NCBI RefSeq assembly: GCF_963675165.1
Contig: NC_087388.1
Span: 1,652,800-1,716,799 of the forward strand
Length of the DNA stretch: 64,000 nt
From: Halichondria panicea
Taxonomy: Eukaryota > Porifera > Demospongiae > Suberitida > Halichondriidae
Reading direction: 5' to 3'
This document shows, in pieces, positions 37,201-49,333 of this stretch (positions within the stretch are counted from its first letter, which is position 1; every line of letters starts with the position of its first letter). A program made the position numbers and the translations under genes. A model generated the notes under the pieces. It was not told where the DNA came from. It saw only the letters and a program-made list of their open reading frames with translations, and made no database searches.

Positions 37201-40200
37201 GATGCGTTAGTCAAAGAATTTAAGAACAATTGTCATGTCCGAGGTTACAAAAGTGGAAATCTAGTTCACTATGCATGCAAAGGTGGCCATATAGAACTGA
37301 TAGAAAAGCTGGTGATGGAATATGGCCTTGAATCCACAGTTAGTGATGACGATGGAAACACATCTCTACATATTGCAGCCGGAGCAGGACATGTTGAAAC
37401 AGTGAGACACCTGATCAGTAAGCACAGTGCTGATATCGATTGCACTGATAATCAGAACAGCACATCATTGATGCTAGCTGTGATAAATGGTCATGTCAAT
37501 GTTTTCGATGCGTTAGTCAAAGAATTTAAGAACAATTGTCATGTCCGAGGTTACAAAAGTCGAAATCTAGTTCACTATGCATGCAAAGGTGGCCATATAC
37601 AACTGATAGACAAGCTGGTGATGGAATATGGCCTCGAATCCACAGTTAGTGATGACGATGGAAGCACACCTCTACATATTGCAGCCATGTTTGGACATGT
37701 TGAAACAGTGAGACACCTGATCAGTAAGCACAGTGCTGATATCGATTGCACTAATGATCAGAACAGCACATCATTGATGCTAGCTGTGAGAAATGGTCAT
37801 GTCAATGTTTTCGATGCGTTAGTCAAAGAATTTAAGAACAATTGTCATGTCCGAGGTAACAAAAGTGGAAATCTAGTTCACTATGCATGCGAAGGTGGCC
37901 ATATAGAACTGATAGAAAAGCTGGTGATGGAATATGGCCTTGAATCCACAGTTAGTGATGAAGATGGAAACACATCTCTACATATTGCAGCCGGAGCAGG
38001 ACATGTTGAAACAGTGAGACACCTGATCAGTAAGCACAGTGCTGATATCGATTGCACTGATAATCAGAACAGCACATCATTGATGCTAGCTGTGATAAAT
38101 GGTCATGTCAATGTTTTCGATGCGTTAGTCAAAGAATTTAAGAACAATTGTCATGTCCGAGGTTACAAAAGTCGAAATCTAGTTCACTATGCATGCAAAG
38201 GTGGCCATATACAACTGATAGACAAGCTGGTGATGGAATATGGCCTCGAATCCACAGTTAGTGATGACGATGGAAACACACCTCTACATATTGCAGCCAT
38301 GTTTGGACATGTTGAAACAGTGAGACACCTGATCAGTAAGCACAGTGCTGATATCAATTGCACTAATGATCAGAACAGCACATCATTGATGCTAGCTGTG
38401 AGAAATGGTCATGTCAATGTTTTCGATGCGTTAGTCAAAGAATTTAAGAACAATTGTCATGTCCGAGGTTACAAAAGTGGAAATCTAGTTCACTATGCAT
38501 GCGAAGGTGGCCATATAGAACTGATAGAAAAGCTGGTGATGGAATATGGCCTTGAATCCACAGTTAGTGATGAAGATGGAAACACATCTCTACATATTGC
38601 AGCCAGAGCAGGACATGTTGAAACAGTGAGACACCTGATCAGTAAGCACAGTGCTGATATCGATTGCACTAATAATCAGAACAGCATATCATTGATGCTA
38701 GCTGTGACAAATGGTCATGTCAATGTTTTCGATGCGTTAGTCAAAGAATTTAAGAACAATTGTCATGTCCGAGGTTACAAAAGTGGAAATCTAGTTCACT
38801 ATGCATGCGAAGGTGGCCATATAGAACTGATAGACAAGCTGGTGATGGAATATGGCCTCGAATCCACAGTTAGTGATGACGATGGAAACACACCTCTACA
38901 TATTGCAGCCATGTTTGGACATGTTGAAACAGTGAGACACCTGATCAGTAAGCATAGTGCTGATATCGATTGCAATGATATTCAAAACAATACACCATTG
39001 ATGCTAGCTGTGGTAAATGGTCATATCAATGTTTTCGATACATTAGTCAAAGAATTTAAGAACAATTGTCATGTCCGAGGTTACAAAAGTCAAAATCTAG
39101 TTCACTATGCATGCGAAGGTGGCCATATAGAACTGATAGACAAGCTGGTGATGGAATATGGCCTCGAATCCACAGTTAGTGATGACGATGGAAACGCACC
39201 TCTACATATTGCAGCCATGTTTGGACATGTTGAAACAGTGAGACACCTGATCAGTAAGCATAGTGCTGATATCGATTGCACTGATATTCAGAACAATACA
39301 CCATTGATGCTAGCTGTGGTAAATGGTCATATCAATGTTTTCGATGCATTAGTCAAAGAATTTAAGAACAATTGTCATGTCCGAGGTTACAAAAGTCAAA
39401 ATCTAGTTCACTATGCATGCGAAGGTGGCCATATAGAACTGATAGACAAGCTGGTGATGGAATATGGCCTCGAATCCACAGTTAGTGATGACGATGGAAA
39501 CACACCTCTACATATTGCAGCCATGTTTGGACATGTTGAAACAGTGAGACACCTGATCAGTAAGCATAGTGCTGATATCGATTGCACTAATAATCAGAAC
39601 AGTACTCCATTGTGTTTAGCTGCGGCATATGGTCATGAGATTGTGATACATGCTCTGATAGAGTTTAATTGCAGTCCACACGTCAGAGACTACAATGGTC
39701 AAACTCTGCTTCATTATGCATGCCAAAATGGTCATATAAAACTATTAAATAAACTGGTAACTGAACATAAGGTGGATCCATCAATTAGAGACAATGATGG
39801 GAACACACCTCTGCATCTTCTGTGTCGTACCCTGCATGCGGAAGAAGAGAAATTGAGAATAATCCTTTGCGAGCACCGGTACTGGACAGTGTTTCAAGTT
39901 AATAATAACGGTAACACCCCTCTTCACACAGCAACTCGATATGGGCAAGCTGATTGTGCATACTTACTATCGCAGGAGTACAATGCTCCCCTATTTGTGC
40001 AAAATAAATATGGTTGGACGGCCCTTGATTTAGCTAAAGCTCTGGGAAATCAACATATTGGTAGTATTTTCTTAAGTCATAATTTTGAAATTCAGTCAAC
40101 CTATGAGCAACTAGATAAACTTGCTAAAAAGGAATTTGCTGGTGAAAAGAACCTCACCAGAATATTTGTTGTAGGTCATCCAGGTGCAGGGAAATCCACG

Positions 40201-42587
40201 CTTGTTGAGACTATTAAGAAAGAAGGTTTCTTCAGCTACTTCAGCACATCAACTGTAAAACTCCACACTGCAGGTATTATTCCAAGTACTTACGACAGTA
40301 ATACTTATGGAAGAATGATACTCTATGATTTTGCTGGTGATTCTGTATACTACTCCTCACATGCTGCAATTATGGAGTCAATCAATACATCGAAAGGAAG
40401 TAATATCTATCTGATAGTTTGTGATTTGAGTGAAGGTGAAGAAGCTGCTGTCACTAAATACAGCTACTGGCTTTCATTTCTATCATACAATATTAAGCAA
40501 TTTTCAAACACGATTATCTTACCAGTGGGAAGCCATGCTGATGATTTCATGAACAAAGCGTCAGTTCAACAAGTATTACGTGTATTAAACGATGTATCAC
40601 AAAAGTTCTGCACCAGCTCCAATATTGATAAATTACACATAGAACAAAGTGTTGCTCTTGATTGCCGTAACCGAGGAGCTGCGGTCGATAGCATCAAGAA
40701 ACTTGCTACGAAATTCTTCGATTTAGTATCCCCCGTCAGACTTTCCCCAGAGACAAGCACTCTCTTGGGATTGTTGAGAAAAGATTTTGAACACATTCCA
40801 GCTTGTAAAGTAAACCTTCTTATCTCTCACATAGAAGGTACTGGAATTCCGTTGCCACTAAATTCTTTATCACTATACTCTCTCATAAGAGAGTTACATG
40901 ATTTGGGTCTGCTAATGGTGATAGAGAGAGAAGGGGACTCCATTGAGAACCACATAATCATTCTCAAGATATCAGCATTCACATCAGATGTACACAATAA
41001 ACTGTTTTCAACGTCTGCTAAAGCTGACCTCACCAAGCACATTGATCAACTCAAGCTCAGCGTAGGTATTATTCCAGAATCACTACTGGAGAGAGTACTG
41101 CCAGAGTACATCACAAAAGAAAGTCTACTGCAGTTGCAGTACTGTCACGAAATTGAAAATTTGTACATGGACGAGGACCACAGTCTTTCTCAACTCACTT
41201 CAGAACCTGTACCAACAGATAGTGCCACTAAAGAGAAATCTCATTTATTTTTCCCTGCTCTGTGTGATCTCAAGCTTGAGGACATTCAATGGCCTAAATC
41301 CGAAGGTGATAAGATTACTTTGGGATGGTATGCTAAATGTGATGGTGACAGATTCGACTTCTTTCCAACACGATTTCTTCATGTGCTTATCGTTCACCTC
41401 TCTCACAACTTTGCACTAAAACAAATCCTGCCCACAAGACACAGACTCTCTTCCGATTCTTTGATTGCTGAGGTACATGCTGCCAATCCTAGCTGTCATG
41501 TCTGGTCGACTGGTCTGCATTGGCTTATGAAGAATGGAGTGGAAGTGTTTGTCGATATGCCTAAAGAAGCTGATAGTAAAGAACTGGTTGTACTAGCAAG
41601 AAGTGACATCCGAAATCAAGCCAAGTGTTCTGAAACTCTGCATCAAGTTATTCAAAAGGTAGTGGAAGCAAAAATGGAGTTCTGTGCTAGTATAGTGCCT
41701 ACTGTTTACCTTCTTGATCCGAGCAACCTCAAAGATGAACCTTTTACGAATGCTTTGAGTTCATCTAAATACGCTCTTAGTGATATCGAAGAAGCACTAG
41801 CAGAAGGCACTGAGGAAGTTGCCGATAAAGACAGGCAATGCTTCTCCACTCCGATCAAAGAATGGATCAGCCCAACAAGATGGGCCATATCTTACTGGAG
41901 TAAGTTTCACACACACATATACACGCGTAATTAATTAATTTGTTTGTTATTGTACTACAGATCTGTTTTTTCCAATGAATACCTTCTTGGTTCATTCTGC
42001 TTTGCAAGAAGTAAAGGATGCTCAATGGAAACTGCTAGGAATGAGTCTTCCGATCCCCTGGAACAAATTAGCTGACATTGAGAATAATGACTCATCATAC
42101 CCTGGTGACATTGCTAAGAAAGAAGAAGTAATTCGACTGTGGATGTCTCAAGAACCCACCTGGATAGTGTTGGTAGACGCTCTCAGTCAATCTGCATATG
42201 AATGGTCACAGAATTCAAGTCAAATCTCACAAGAGCACAGTAAGTACCTCACAATCATTAGCTATATTATTTGCTTATTCATGCGTGCATTATATAATAA
42301 TTATAGATGTGCCTCTACAAAAGAAAATTTTAAAAAAAGATTCATCTCTTCGTCCCGACGAGGACTTTCTCCAATCATTTGCTGCCATCATTGGCTCTCG
42401 TTGGCAGTGTCTTGCTTTCCCCCTCTCCCTCACTTCTAAAGACATTGTGAGCATCAAGGGAGAGACAAGAGGAGCAGAGCCGACCAGACAAGCACTCGTT
42501 ATGCTGCAGAAATGGGCAGCCAGGGAGACGGCAACTTATGGTCAGTTGAGAGAGAGACTCCGTACATTCTCAGTATTTCATATCTGA
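28288..42587 (+). CDS. Gene B: giant ankyrin-ROC-COR-Death-Death protein (3 exons)
   Basis: Exons 28288-41899, 41961-42239 and 42307-42587 give 4723 residues; introns are 61 and 67 bp, phase 1, GT-AG, at the same places as in gene A. The N-terminus has three ankyrins, the same type of linker, then 36 three-ankyrin modules to about residue 3920. The ROC P-loop GHPGAGKS starts at residue 3963; DFAGD and the G4 SHAD follow, then COR, including FFPALCD and VFVDMPKEAD. Two Death domains occupy exons 2 and 3. All key ROC motifs and both Death domains are intact and no stop interrupts over 13 kb, so the gene is very probably functional. It differs from A mainly in the extreme uniformity of its modules. 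Intron 1 retention would give a form ending 12 residues later with no Death domain. Confidence 0.85.
29026..39735 (+). repeat. Gene B homogenised ankyrin array, 35 exact 306-bp modules
   Basis: The CATATAGAAC hallmark recurs at 29332 + n x 306 up to 39430 with no indel; with the diverged first copy at 29026 this makes 35 modules in perfect register, and a 36th diverged one follows. Consensus elements are GGHIELIDKLVMEYGLEST, GNTPLHIAAMFGHVETV and NGHVNVFDALVKEF. Module differences fall on a few columns: AC[E/K]GG, HI[E/Q]LI[D/E], SD[D/E][D/N]GN[T/S], AA[MF/GA/RA]GH, CT[N/D][N/D/I]QN and AV[E/T/R/I/V]NGH. Blocks of several modules recur at offsets of 3, 5, 6, 15 and 20 modules. Confidence 0.95.
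41961..42239 (+). CDS. Gene B exon 2: first Death domain
   Basis: This 279-bp exon lies between an AG at 41959-41960 and the GTAAG donor at 42240. It encodes FFPMNT, the W-x-x-LG-x-x-L-x-I pattern, KKEEVIRLW and EPTWIVLVDAL, aligned with gene A exon 2 and three codons longer. It is a symmetric phase 1-1 exon. Confidence 0.8.
42307..42587 (+). CDS. Gene B exon 3: second Death domain and stop
   Basis: This 281-bp exon follows TTATAG and ends with TGA. It encodes FAAIIGSRWQ, SLTSKDIVSI, QALVMLQKW and TYGQLRERL, a complete Death-fold pattern. The first ten or so codons (KKILKKDSSL) are the most diverged from gene A. Confidence 0.82.
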
Positions 42588-42879
42588 GAAAATTTATAGT
42601 ATCATGCATCGATCACAGCACAAATTTTATGTGTAGCTACGTTAATGCACCTGCTGCATGTAACTGTTTTATCACTTTATTGTGTCAATGAACTTCAGAA
42701 CTCATGCTTCACCATATAATTTTCTTACTATTGCACTTTTAATCTACATTTTCCTACACTGCCTTGCTAATATTAAACATCTTCGCATCTTTTTGTTAGC
42801 CTTTTATCAATTCATTAGTTAATTAATGCTTCCCCCAAGTAATTTTTGTACTTTTCAGCTAGAGTTTTAGTGTTGAACA
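42588..42879 (+). other. 3' flank of gene B
   Basis: No gene is seen. Similarity to the gene A flank is patchy to about 42682 and then jumps to near identity. A candidate ATTAAA polyadenylation signal lies at about 42772. Confidence 0.4.
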
Positions 42880-43125
42880 AAATGTCTGTAACAACTCCAA
42901 GATTGATGATTTAAACGAGGAGCTGTGGATGACATAAAGAACTACTATAAGAATAATCATCCTCCATCAGACTTTCCCTCTCTCCTGGGATTTTTGAAAA
43001 AAGACTTTGAACACGTTCCAGCTTGCAAAGTAAGCCTCCTTATCTCTCACATAGAAGATACTGAAATTCGGCTCACACCCTAAGACAGTTACTCGCATCA
43101 GATGTACAAAGTCTGCTAAAGCGAA
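42880..43125 (+). pseudogene. Decayed ROC-end/COR fragment 1 (copy 2)
   Basis: Counterpart of 14588-15050, but about 275 bp shorter. The missing piece lies between two copies of a GATCAACTC-AGCTCAGCG-like stretch (about 14858 and 15128 in copy 1), as expected for a deletion between short direct repeats. Confidence 0.8.
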
Positions 43126-44430
43126 CGATCAACTCAGGCTCAGCGTGGTCAAGATTTCCTAAAGCGACGTCTGCAGATACAAGTGTTTAAGTTAGAGCTA
43201 GCCAAGAGCATCCATTATGCACGTGTGCTCATCAGGCAAAGGCACATCAGGTAAGTTAGTCTGGTATGTGTGTGTGCCATGTAGTGTACTGACTGCAGGG
43301 TGAGGTCAATATTACAGAATCGCTTGCTGGAAAAAAACTACCAGAATACACCACAAGTTGCAGTACTGCTGAGAATTTGTACGTGGAAGAGGACCACAGT
43401 TCTTCTCAACTCACTTCAGAACCAGTACTAACTGTGAGTGCCACTATAAAGAGTGCTTTTTTTGATCTCTGGGTCAATTAAAGGTGACAAAATTATCCAG
43501 GATTTTATGCTAAATGTGATGTTGGCAGATTTGACTATTTCCCCATAATTTCTTTATCTCATTTCTCTCACAGCTTTTCATGAAAACAAAGCTTGCCAAC
43601 AAGCCGCAGTTCTCTATAATAACTGATCCTTTTTCTTCTTTGATTGCAGAGGCCCAATTATATGCTGCCAATCCTCGCTGTCATGTCTGGTCTACATGCA
43701 TGTACTATACTTGGTATGCAGGCTTATGAATGGAGTGGATGTATTCGTTGATATGCCTAAAGACGCTGATAGGCTAATAGTGAGAAGTGGCAACAAAACA
43801 TAAAATGTGCTAACACTCTGCATCTATCTAGTTATTCAAAACGAAACAGAATATTATGGAAACAAAATTGATTTCTGTACTGCCTTCTGTTTACCTTCTT
43901 GATCCAAGCTATCTCAAGGATGAAACTTTTACGAGGGCTATATAGAAATGGACCTAAATATGCTCTAAGAGATATTGATAAAGCATTAGCAGAAGGAACT
44001 AATGGAAAGAAGGTCATTACTTCTCTATTCTGATGAAAGATTGGGTCATCCCAAAAGATGGACAACTGGAGTAAGTTTCAAGCACGCGCTCACATGCACA
44101 CACCACCTGTAAATGTTTTATTTGTTGATATATAAAATTATACCCTTAAAGATACAACTCCTAATGATGTGTAGACACTGATAAGGTTACCAATAAAGAC
44201 AGAAAATGCTCCACCGCAGGCTCCAATCAAAGACTGGATCAGCTCAGGTGATATTCTACTGGAGTAAGCAGCATTCAAATGCACCATCTAATTTGTCCAT
44301 GAGCTTAATTTTTTCATTGTACAGATTTGTTGGTTCCGATGGAGAGTCCCTGATTGACTCTCTCTGCTTTAAACTGCTTTGGAGAATATTTCAATCCATT
44401 GGAATAACGAAGCATCCTTCCCTGGTGATA
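43126..44430 (+). pseudogene. Decayed COR-Death1 fragment 2 (copy 2)
   Basis: Counterpart of 15051-16395 with the same broken frames: COR pieces, the exon 1 end at about 44225-44265, an intron 1 relic and a partial first Death exon. A few bases are uniquely lost or gained (for example near 44343). It is not translatable. Confidence 0.8.
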
Positions 44431-45855
44431 ATTATTTCCAAGATAATTTGACCGTCGGATTTTCCCCAGAGACAAACTCTCTTCTGGGATTGTTGAAAAC
44501 AACTTTGACTACATTTCAGCCTGCAAAGTATATAAGCCTCCTTATCTCTCACATAGAAGATACTGATATTCTGCTCACACCCTAAGAGAGTTACTCGCAT
44601 CAGATGTACCTATAATCATATATTGTCAAAGTCTGCTAAAGCGGATGTCACTAATTACATCGATCAACTCAAGCTCAGCATAGTCATAAATTATTACAGA
44701 ATCGCTGCTGCATGGAAAAAGTACTACCAGAATAATTATACCACAAGCTGCAGTACTGCCACGAATTTGACAATTTGTACGTGGAAGAGAACCACAGTAT
44801 CAACTCACTTCAGAACCAGTACCAACTAAGAGTGCCACTAAAGAGAAATCTCGTCTGCTTTTTTATCTCTGGGTCAAAGGTGACAAGATTACCCAGGATT
44901 TTATGCTAAATGTGATGTTGACAGATTTGACTATTTCCTAACGATTTCTTAATCTCATTTCTCTCACAGCTTTTCATGAAAACTAAACTTCCCAACAATT
45001 GCAAGCAGATAACTTCTCATTTTCTGATTCTTCTACTGCTAATAATTATTTGATTCCAGAGATCCAATTATGCTGCCAATCCTCGCTGTCATGTGTGGTC
45101 AACTGGTCTACATCGGCTTATGAAGAACGGAGTGGAGGTATTTGTCGATATGCCTATAGACGCTGATAGTGATAGCGAGAAGTGGCAACAAAAATTTATT
45201 TCTGTACTGGTATAGATATTGCCTTCTGTTTACCTTCTTGATCCGAGCAGAAATGCACCTAAATATACTCTAAGAGTATTAATAAAGCATTGAAAGAACT
45301 AAGCAAGTCATGGGTAAAGACAATGCTTCTCTATACTCCGATGAAAGATTGGGTCATCCCAAAAGATAGACTACATCTTACTGGAGTAAGTTTCAAGCAC
45401 GCACTCACATGCTCACATGCACACACCACCTGTAAATGTTTTATTTGTTGTTTCCAATATAGATATATAGATCTACCCAGATACAACTCCTAATGATGCG
45501 CAGGCACTGAAAATGCCTCACTTCAATCAAAGATTGGATCAGCTCAGGTGACATTCTACTGGAGTAAGCAGCATTCAAACCCAACATTTAATTTATGAGC
45601 TTAATTATTTCCTTGTACACATTTGTTTTTCCGATGGATGAGTCCCTGATTGACTCTGCTTTGAACTGCTTACAGGGATGAATACCCATGCATTGGAATA
45701 ACTATTTAAAATGAAATCATGATTTTGCCAAATAGTATAATTCGACTGGAAAGTCTCAAGAACCCACCTGGAAAATATTAGTAGAGGTTCTCGCAGTCAA
45801 CCCACAGGATTGTCAACAAAACAAGTCAAATCTCACACGAGCACAGTAAGTACAC
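44431..45855 (+). pseudogene. Decayed COR-Death1 fragment 3 (copy 2)
   Basis: Counterpart of 16396-17797, beginning at the COR start and ending at the Death exon 2 donor. It contains a stretch at about 45318-45370 (AATGCTTCTCTATACTCCGA) that is missing from copy 1, so each copy has lost different pieces of an older, longer relic. Confidence 0.8.
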
Positions 45856-46021
45856 TACCGTATAGCGGGTATATTTCGCGGGTATATTTTAAGGGTATAA
45901 ACTTTCGCGGAATGACTGTTAGAAAGGTTTTGGTGGAATAGCAGTCGTTTAGTGGGTATATTTAGTTAGCCACGAACATTTATATACCCTCGAAATATAC
46001 CCGCTATATAATAATACGGTA
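45856..46021. mobile_element. Small TIR element (MITE-like), spacer copy 2
   Basis: Same element and same position as 17798-17969, 166 bp, with TACCGTAT and ATACGGTA ends and inverted AGCGGGTATATTT subterminal repeats. Confidence 0.7.
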
Positions 46022-46031
46022 TATAAGTTAT

Positions 46032-46772
46032 TTTAGATCCCACTTGTGTGTGTTTAGCAGGGAATTATGAGCCATAATCTCATAGTTTCCCAGGGAATTA
46101 TAAGCTTGAGGGTATAAAGTACATGTATAATTTTTGAATGTACAGAAATGATAATAAAGCTGTAGCTGCATGATAATTATAGCTATGGCTGTTCAGTTTT
46201 TTCACTACCAGTTTGTATAGCGTTTGCTGGGTTGATGGTAGGGTTCACCAGTATCTTTTCTTGTCTCTACGAGGAACACTAAGAGCCAATGATTTGAACA
46301 GTTCTGGGTCCATTGTAAAAAGCATGAAAGCACGTCTTCAACTTGTAGCTGATTTGTCAACTTCGTCCTCCTGACTTCTGTTTCTATCCTACAGCCCATG
46401 TTTCAAATTGCAGTAGACTCCTGTGTCTTTTTGGGAACGATAGTGCACTGTAGCATTGCTGCAAGCTGTTCCTTGCTAGCTAGCCGTTCATATCAGAACA
46501 GTTTACTGAGAAGCTTGAGCTGGGGTGGGGCTTGAGTGCAGAGAAAGAGGAGGCTGGGCTTATTTGTAGCAGAGCGCTTCCTGCACAAGGTGGAGTCACT
46601 AGTTTGTCCATTCCAATGTTGAAGCAAGGCCAATGCAAAGGTTTTTTAGCAGAAATCATCTAGACTAGCTTGTCAGAACAGGACATTTTCAAAAATAAAG
46701 CTGTTGCTAAGGCTTGTTGCTTTTATAGATACACTTCTTGCCTGAGGCAGCCAATGAAAAGTGGGATCTAAA
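46032..46772. mobile_element. 741-bp TIR element private to spacer copy 2
   Basis: Ends TTTAGATCCCACTT and AAGTGGGATCTAAA are perfect 14-bp inverted repeats. Spacer copy 1 lacks it: there AAGTTATT joins ATATAGCTATATTCATTC directly (about 17974-17995). No transposase coding is seen. It inserted after the duplication, or was lost from copy 1. Confidence 0.7.
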
Positions 46773-46793
46773 TCAGTTAGCACATGTGCATTC

Positions 46794-46869
46794 GGTATCT
46801 ATGGTTATAGTGTCCCTCATCCCTCGGGCAAAGCCCTCGTGATATGGGACACTATAACACATAGATACC
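46794..46869. repeat. Long hairpin (inverted repeat)
   Basis: Arms 46794-46816 and 46846-46869 are reverse complements with a single extra base, from GGTATCTATG to CATAGATACC. The loop of about 29 bp contains CTCGGGCAAAGCCCTCG, a smaller inverted repeat. It lies in the segment private to spacer copy 2. It may be a miniature element or form a cruciform; no gene is nearby on either strand. Confidence 0.7.
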
Positions 46870-46927
46870 TCATGCCCATGTACTATCTATAACATAATTA
46901 TAGCTATATTCATTCATTCTATTGTAG

Positions 46928-47164
46928 ACGTGCTTCTACACAGGAAAAACATTATTGAAAGCAATCATCTGCATGTCCGTCCTGACAATTCCAATCATTT
47001 TCTGCCATCATTGGCTCTCGATGGCAGTGTCTTACTTCTCCCTTCTCCCTCACTTCTGAAGACATTGTGAGCATCAAAAGAGAGAGGAGAGACAAGAGGA
47101 GCAGAGCTGACCAGACAAGCACTCGTCATGCTGCATGGTCATGCACTTTTCGTGTTCCATATCT
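46928..47164 (+). pseudogene. Decayed second Death-domain exon (copy 2)
   Basis: Counterpart of 18011-18241. The acceptor ATTGTAG and the Death exon 3 match are clear, but the early deletion and the lost LQKW-to-TYGQL section remove function. An extra AGAGAGG stretch near 47080 is private to this copy. Confidence 0.8.
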
Positions 47165-47922
47165 GTACCACATTATGTTAGATTTAGCTGCACGCATTCA
47201 ATTGCACTTACATACTGTAGATATAGCTGTTCAATCCAACACATGTTTGTGTCGCTGAACTTTCAGAACTCATGCCTTGCCACTTAAGCAAAAATTACTT
47301 TTACACTTCCAATCCTTACTTTTTCTACTGTGTATATGCAACATCTTACGTCCTTCAAAATTAGCATATTTTTGTTACTACTGTACAGTTATTCTAATGT
47401 TGTCAACTCTGACCTGAATGAAATGAATTTTTGCACTTAGTTCTATATCTTCAATGGCCGGGTGTGCATGCAATGTCCTGACTTAATTATGTATACTGTA
47501 AAAACTACATTATTACTCAATACACAGTACAGTAGTTTCGTATAGTTATACAGTATCCTGTTTGTCACAACCATTAGCTATTGACAGTGTGTACTTGTAC
47601 GAAACTGTATACCAGTGCAGTACCTATAAAATAAGCAGTCCTATCGGGAATGGAAACCAGACACCATCTCATCCATGGATAATTATATATAATTCTGATT
47701 ATACAGTAACTGTTGCTGATCATGAACATTATACAGAAATTAACTTGATATTGAATTTGTATTTAATTATGTATACTTTTCCAGTTAAATTAATGTCATG
47801 CAAGAGTTCAATAATTCAGTGACTATCATTACAATAAATGTGTATCATAAAAACTCGATACAAAACTATTAGTAAAAGCAAGAGTTCATTAACCAAAAAA
47901 GTTAAGGGAAATTCAGCCTAAA
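47165..47922. other. Noncoding spacer, nothing recognised
   Basis: Counterpart of 18242-18994. No coding or RNA gene is recognised on either strand. Confidence 0.4.
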
Positions 47923-48427
47923 CTACAGTCTGTCAAATTCCAGTGGATCAAAGTTTGCAAGGTTATAGCTGCTTCTGACCATACAGCAAGTCTTGAGATG
48001 TCCATTTCCGGTGCATGCATGTACATTGCCAGCTGCTAGGGCATGGCTCATTCCTCCAATTTCGACTTTACATTCGGGACACTTGGCCCTTTGCATCGTT
48101 CCCCCACACCCGCCAATTGCATAGGTGTGGCCATTGGGGCACTTGTACCAATGGCCTTTCGGGAGGCCAATAGCCTGACTATCTCAAGTCTTTCTGTTTC
48201 GGACAGTCCGGTTGCTGGGATATTAGCAGCTTCATCAGCAGTCATGGGTCGCAGCTCACAATTTAGCTGCTTGTATATCAGCTTCCTTTTTTTACTTTCG
48301 TTTTGCCATAATGACAGACCAATCACCATCATTTTTTTCCTGCCCCTTTTCCAACTGCCATTCCTCCTCTTTTAGAGCCTTGTATACACGACTTCGTTCC
48401 CTTCCACTAGTCAATCTCCTTGTATCA
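47923..48427 (-). pseudogene. RZ-type zinc finger (ZNFX1/RNF213 type) pseudogene, copy 2
   Basis: Same relic as at 18995-19500, with the GHWYKCPNGH motif and the CPEC pair on the minus strand and the same frame breaks, including the CATGCATG duplication. This copy has an additional 2-base insertion (TATAGC for TAGC, about 47976) in the last segment and lacks three bases in an AGC run near 48250. Shared lesions show the gene was dead before the spacer duplicated. Confidence 0.7.
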
Positions 48428-49333
48428 TCTGGACTTCAGTGTCTTCTCCACACGTATATAATACATGCATATAGCTATAAGAACAGCATTATGCACCCTC
48501 GTTTTGGATAAAAGCATCTTGGAGAGATAGTACAGCCAATCAGATGACATAACTATCATGTTTCGTTCATGGAACCAACTTGAAACAGCTGTGGCAATGT
48601 GTGTATTGTTAGTACATTAACAAGATAAAATAGCTAGCAAGAATACCTTCAGAATCTCTTTTTTCATATATGGAACAACACTGCACACAGACACATGTAG
48701 CACAGCCTACATAATAATACAGAATCAAGTTCCTAGTATATAATTAATGGATCTAACCATGCAGCAATCTGCTAAACCGCACCAATTAGTTTAGCACCAA
48801 GTCTAGATTTACCAGTGAATTCCAAGGTGAGAACGAACATTTTCATCATACAATAGTTATTATGCTTGCACCCCAGCAAAAGCAGAACCAATTTTTTAAT
48901 CATTGCAGTTTTATCACTCCATTTCCTGTGGTAGATCTATTTCCATTACATTTTCAACATCCTGTTTGACTTGGTTTTGCACGAGCCCCTCCCACTCCAG
49001 TTAGATCTGACTTGGAAAAACAAACTTTGAACATTTTACAAGCCTTGAACAATCAAGCAAACAAACTGCAAGATTACACTAGACTAAAGTTTGGCCCATC
49101 GTAAGGACTAGAGAAAGAGTGGTGAGTTATATTGCAGCTTAGATCTATCTATGATTAATACAACAGTTCAATACAAATTGTTTTATGGTTATGATAATAG
49201 CTCTCATTTTAAGTATTAAAAGGCTACTCCTGCCGCTCATGTTTGGCCAGAATAACGTCTGTTTGAGTGCAAAACATGTACACCCACTGGTAAAACTTCT
49301 TATATTAATACTTATTTATTAAACTGTATATCT
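48428..49333. other. Noncoding spacer, nothing recognised
   Basis: Counterpart of 19501-20385, with small indels only. No gene is seen. Confidence 0.4.

Noticed and set aside
29026..39735. Direct repeats considered as CRISPR or satellite DNA.
   Set aside because: The unit is 306 bp, fully coding in one frame with ankyrin signatures and without spacers. It is a protein-coding tandem array.
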